A stretch of DNA of 7,104 nt from Natronomonas sp. (GTDB lineage: Archaea > Halobacteriota > Halobacteria > Halobacteriales > Haloarculaceae). The stretch covers positions 1 through 7,104 of the forward strand of contig SLIW01000509.1 of NCBI GenBank assembly GCA_007135435.1, read 5' to 3'. Both the position numbers and the translations under genes were made by a program. Position 1 is the first letter of the stretch. Each line of letters starts with the position of its first letter. A model generated the notes under the pieces. The model was given only the letters and a program-made list of their open reading frames with translations. It ran no database searches and had not been told where the DNA came from. Positions 6,515 to 7,104 of this stretch are shown piece by piece.

Positions 6515-6602
6515 GGTCCTGGACCTCGATCGTGAATCTGTGGGGTGACGTCACGCCGACGGGACCGACACGTGCGGCGTGTTACAAGGAGATGCCGCGG
6601 GT
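6515..6602. other. Intergenic gap between the HEPN remnant and thiDN
   Basis: No gene is supported here. The stretch includes a perfect 10-base palindrome GTGACGTCAC at 6545-6554. Translation of the minus strand after the HEPN stop gives a few residues (T-R-G-I-S-L) and then TAA. I do not find a recognisable HEPN C-terminus in any minus frame, so the missing half seems to be deleted rather than frameshifted. No T-rich terminator is seen. Confidence 0.5.
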
Positions 6603-6725
6603 CTAGTACAGTCGGTTCAGGACGCCGGCGTCCGAACCGTCGCCTGCCAGGAGGACCTCCGCATCGTGGAACGCCTCCCGAAAACGCTCCAGCTCGGCCC
6701 CCGGTTCGTCAGGCTGCTCAGCCAT
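6603..6725 (-). pseudogene. Truncated HEPN-domain protein (toxin-like partner of MNT), 40 codons
   Basis: The ATG at 6725-6723 overlaps the end of the MNT gene by eight bases, the close linkage expected of MNT/HEPN pairs. The predicted product resembles the first helices of a HEPN protein: a charged start, F-R-E-A-F-H-D-A-E-V-L-L-A-G (residues 15-28) and V-L-N-R-L-Y (35-40). The TAG follows at the point where family members normally continue with Y-A-x-F-H-A-A and later the R-x4-6-H ribonuclease motif. HEPN domains usually have well over 100 residues, so about two thirds is missing and the product should lack catalysis. It could alternatively be a functional small peptide, but I read it as a decayed gene. 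The assignment rests on short motif similarity plus context. Confidence 0.62.
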
Positions 6726-7062
6726 ACAGCCGTTCGGCGTCCCGCTGGACCTGTTGGAAGAACGGTCGGTTCGCCTCCCGTGCGTAGTCCGCTGCCGTCG
6801 TGACGACCAGCGAGAGGGCCACCCCGTACTCGAGTTCGACGTCGTAGGCGAGCTCGCGAACACGGTGTTCGTATTCATCGCAGTCGACGTCGTCCGCGAG
6901 CACGACCAGCAGGTCGACGTCCGACGCCACGCCTCGCTGTTCGCCGCGGGCGACGCTCCCGTAGAGCAGGACCGCCTCGACGCCTCCTTCGAACCGCTCG
7001 CCGACACGCCGGGCGAACGCCTCTGCGGCGGCCTGGTGCGGCGAACCGTCCGATTCGACCAT
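6718..7062 (-). CDS. Minimal nucleotidyltransferase (MNT-domain, antitoxin-like)
   Basis: A 114-residue protein of the DNA-polymerase-beta-like nucleotidyltransferase fold. The signature L-L-Y-G-S-V-A-R-G (32-40) followed by S-D-V-D-L-L-V (47-53) gives the G-S motif and the two metal-binding aspartates, Asp48 and Asp50; I could not confidently place the third carboxylate. Small proteins of this kind pair with HEPN ribonucleases in prokaryotic toxin-antitoxin modules, and in studied HepT-MntA pairs the MNT protein adds AMP to the toxin. Here the adjoining HEPN reading frame is cut short, so the antitoxin-like gene seems to have outlived its toxin. The length is normal and both ends look intact. 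The ATG at 7062 has a TATA box 24-29 bases upstream and no Shine-Dalgarno. Confidence 0.9.
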   Translation of the reverse strand: MVESDGSPHQAAAEAFARRVGERFEGGVEAVLLYGSVARGEQRGVASDVDLLVVLADDVDCDEYEHRVRELAYDVELEYGVALSLVVTTAADYAREANRPFFQQVQRDAERLYG

Positions 7063-7093
7063 GCCGGGCGTTCGGCCGGTCTGCCGATAAAGG
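7063..7093 (-). promoter_or_regulatory. MNT gene core promoter, leaderless type
   Basis: The minus strand carries TTTATC at 7091-7086 (within GCCTTTATCGG), 24-29 bases before the ATG at 7062. Spacing and the preceding GCC match the TRAP operon promoter, where GCCTTTATAC lies at the same distance. The transcript would start at the ATG. Confidence 0.6.
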
Positions 7094-7104
7094 CTCGCTC
7101 GCGA

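Noticed and set aside
5408..6535. A 375-codon plus-strand frame opposite thiDN
   Set aside because: It is an antisense shadow of thiDN with low-complexity Gly/Asp/Arg composition.
6479..6602. A TPP riboswitch ahead of thiDN
   Set aside because: No conserved thi-box segments are found, and the transcript appears to start at or near the ATG, leaving no leader.

Overview
The window looks like haloarchaeal chromosome. It has very high GC in genes, acidic proteins with Asp/Glu-rich linkers, a Tat lipoprotein signal on the secreted protein, a fused ThiD-ThiN thiamine enzyme, and TTTATA/TTTATC-type TATA boxes about 24-30 bases before start codons, which fits leaderless transcription. All genes I can support lie on the minus strand, so transcription runs from right to left. 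This assignment rests on sequence character alone; I made no database comparison.

Layout in the order of transcription. (1) 7062-6603: a minimal nucleotidyltransferase (MNT-type antitoxin-like protein) overlaps by 8 bases a 40-codon remnant of a HEPN-domain partner. The remnant stops just after the conserved N-R-L-Y stretch and lacks the catalytic part. (2) 6478-5114: a bifunctional thiamine biosynthesis protein with an N-terminal HMP/HMP-P kinase (ThiD) and a C-terminal ThiN-type thiamine-phosphate synthase. It has its own promoter, whose TATA-like box sits inside an inverted repeat. (3) 4763-385: a three-gene TRAP transporter operon of the TAXI type. It encodes a substrate-binding Tat lipoprotein, a small membrane-anchored DUF1850 protein and a 938-residue fused DctQ-DctM permease. 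Each junction has exactly one intervening base. An AT-rich promoter island at about 4764-4920 precedes it. (4) 197-1: the start of a VOC (glyoxalase-fold) protein that runs off the left edge.

The TRAP genes form a secondary uptake system. The lipoprotein captures an organic anion outside the cell and delivers it to the ion-driven permease; the substrate cannot be read from the sequence. ThiDN converts HMP to HMP-PP and joins it to the thiazole phosphate to give thiamine phosphate.

The least expected structure is tandem repetition at gene ends. A 14-bp repeat (nine units) covers the last codons of thiDN and runs about 100 bases beyond it. An 18-bp repeat (five units) covers the end of the TRAP permease gene. 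In both cases the stop codon lies inside a repeat unit, and it is in frame there only because of how the repeat is phased. A third tandem array, of 15 bp, encodes a PGG-rich N-terminus in the permease. No T-rich terminator is visible after any gene.
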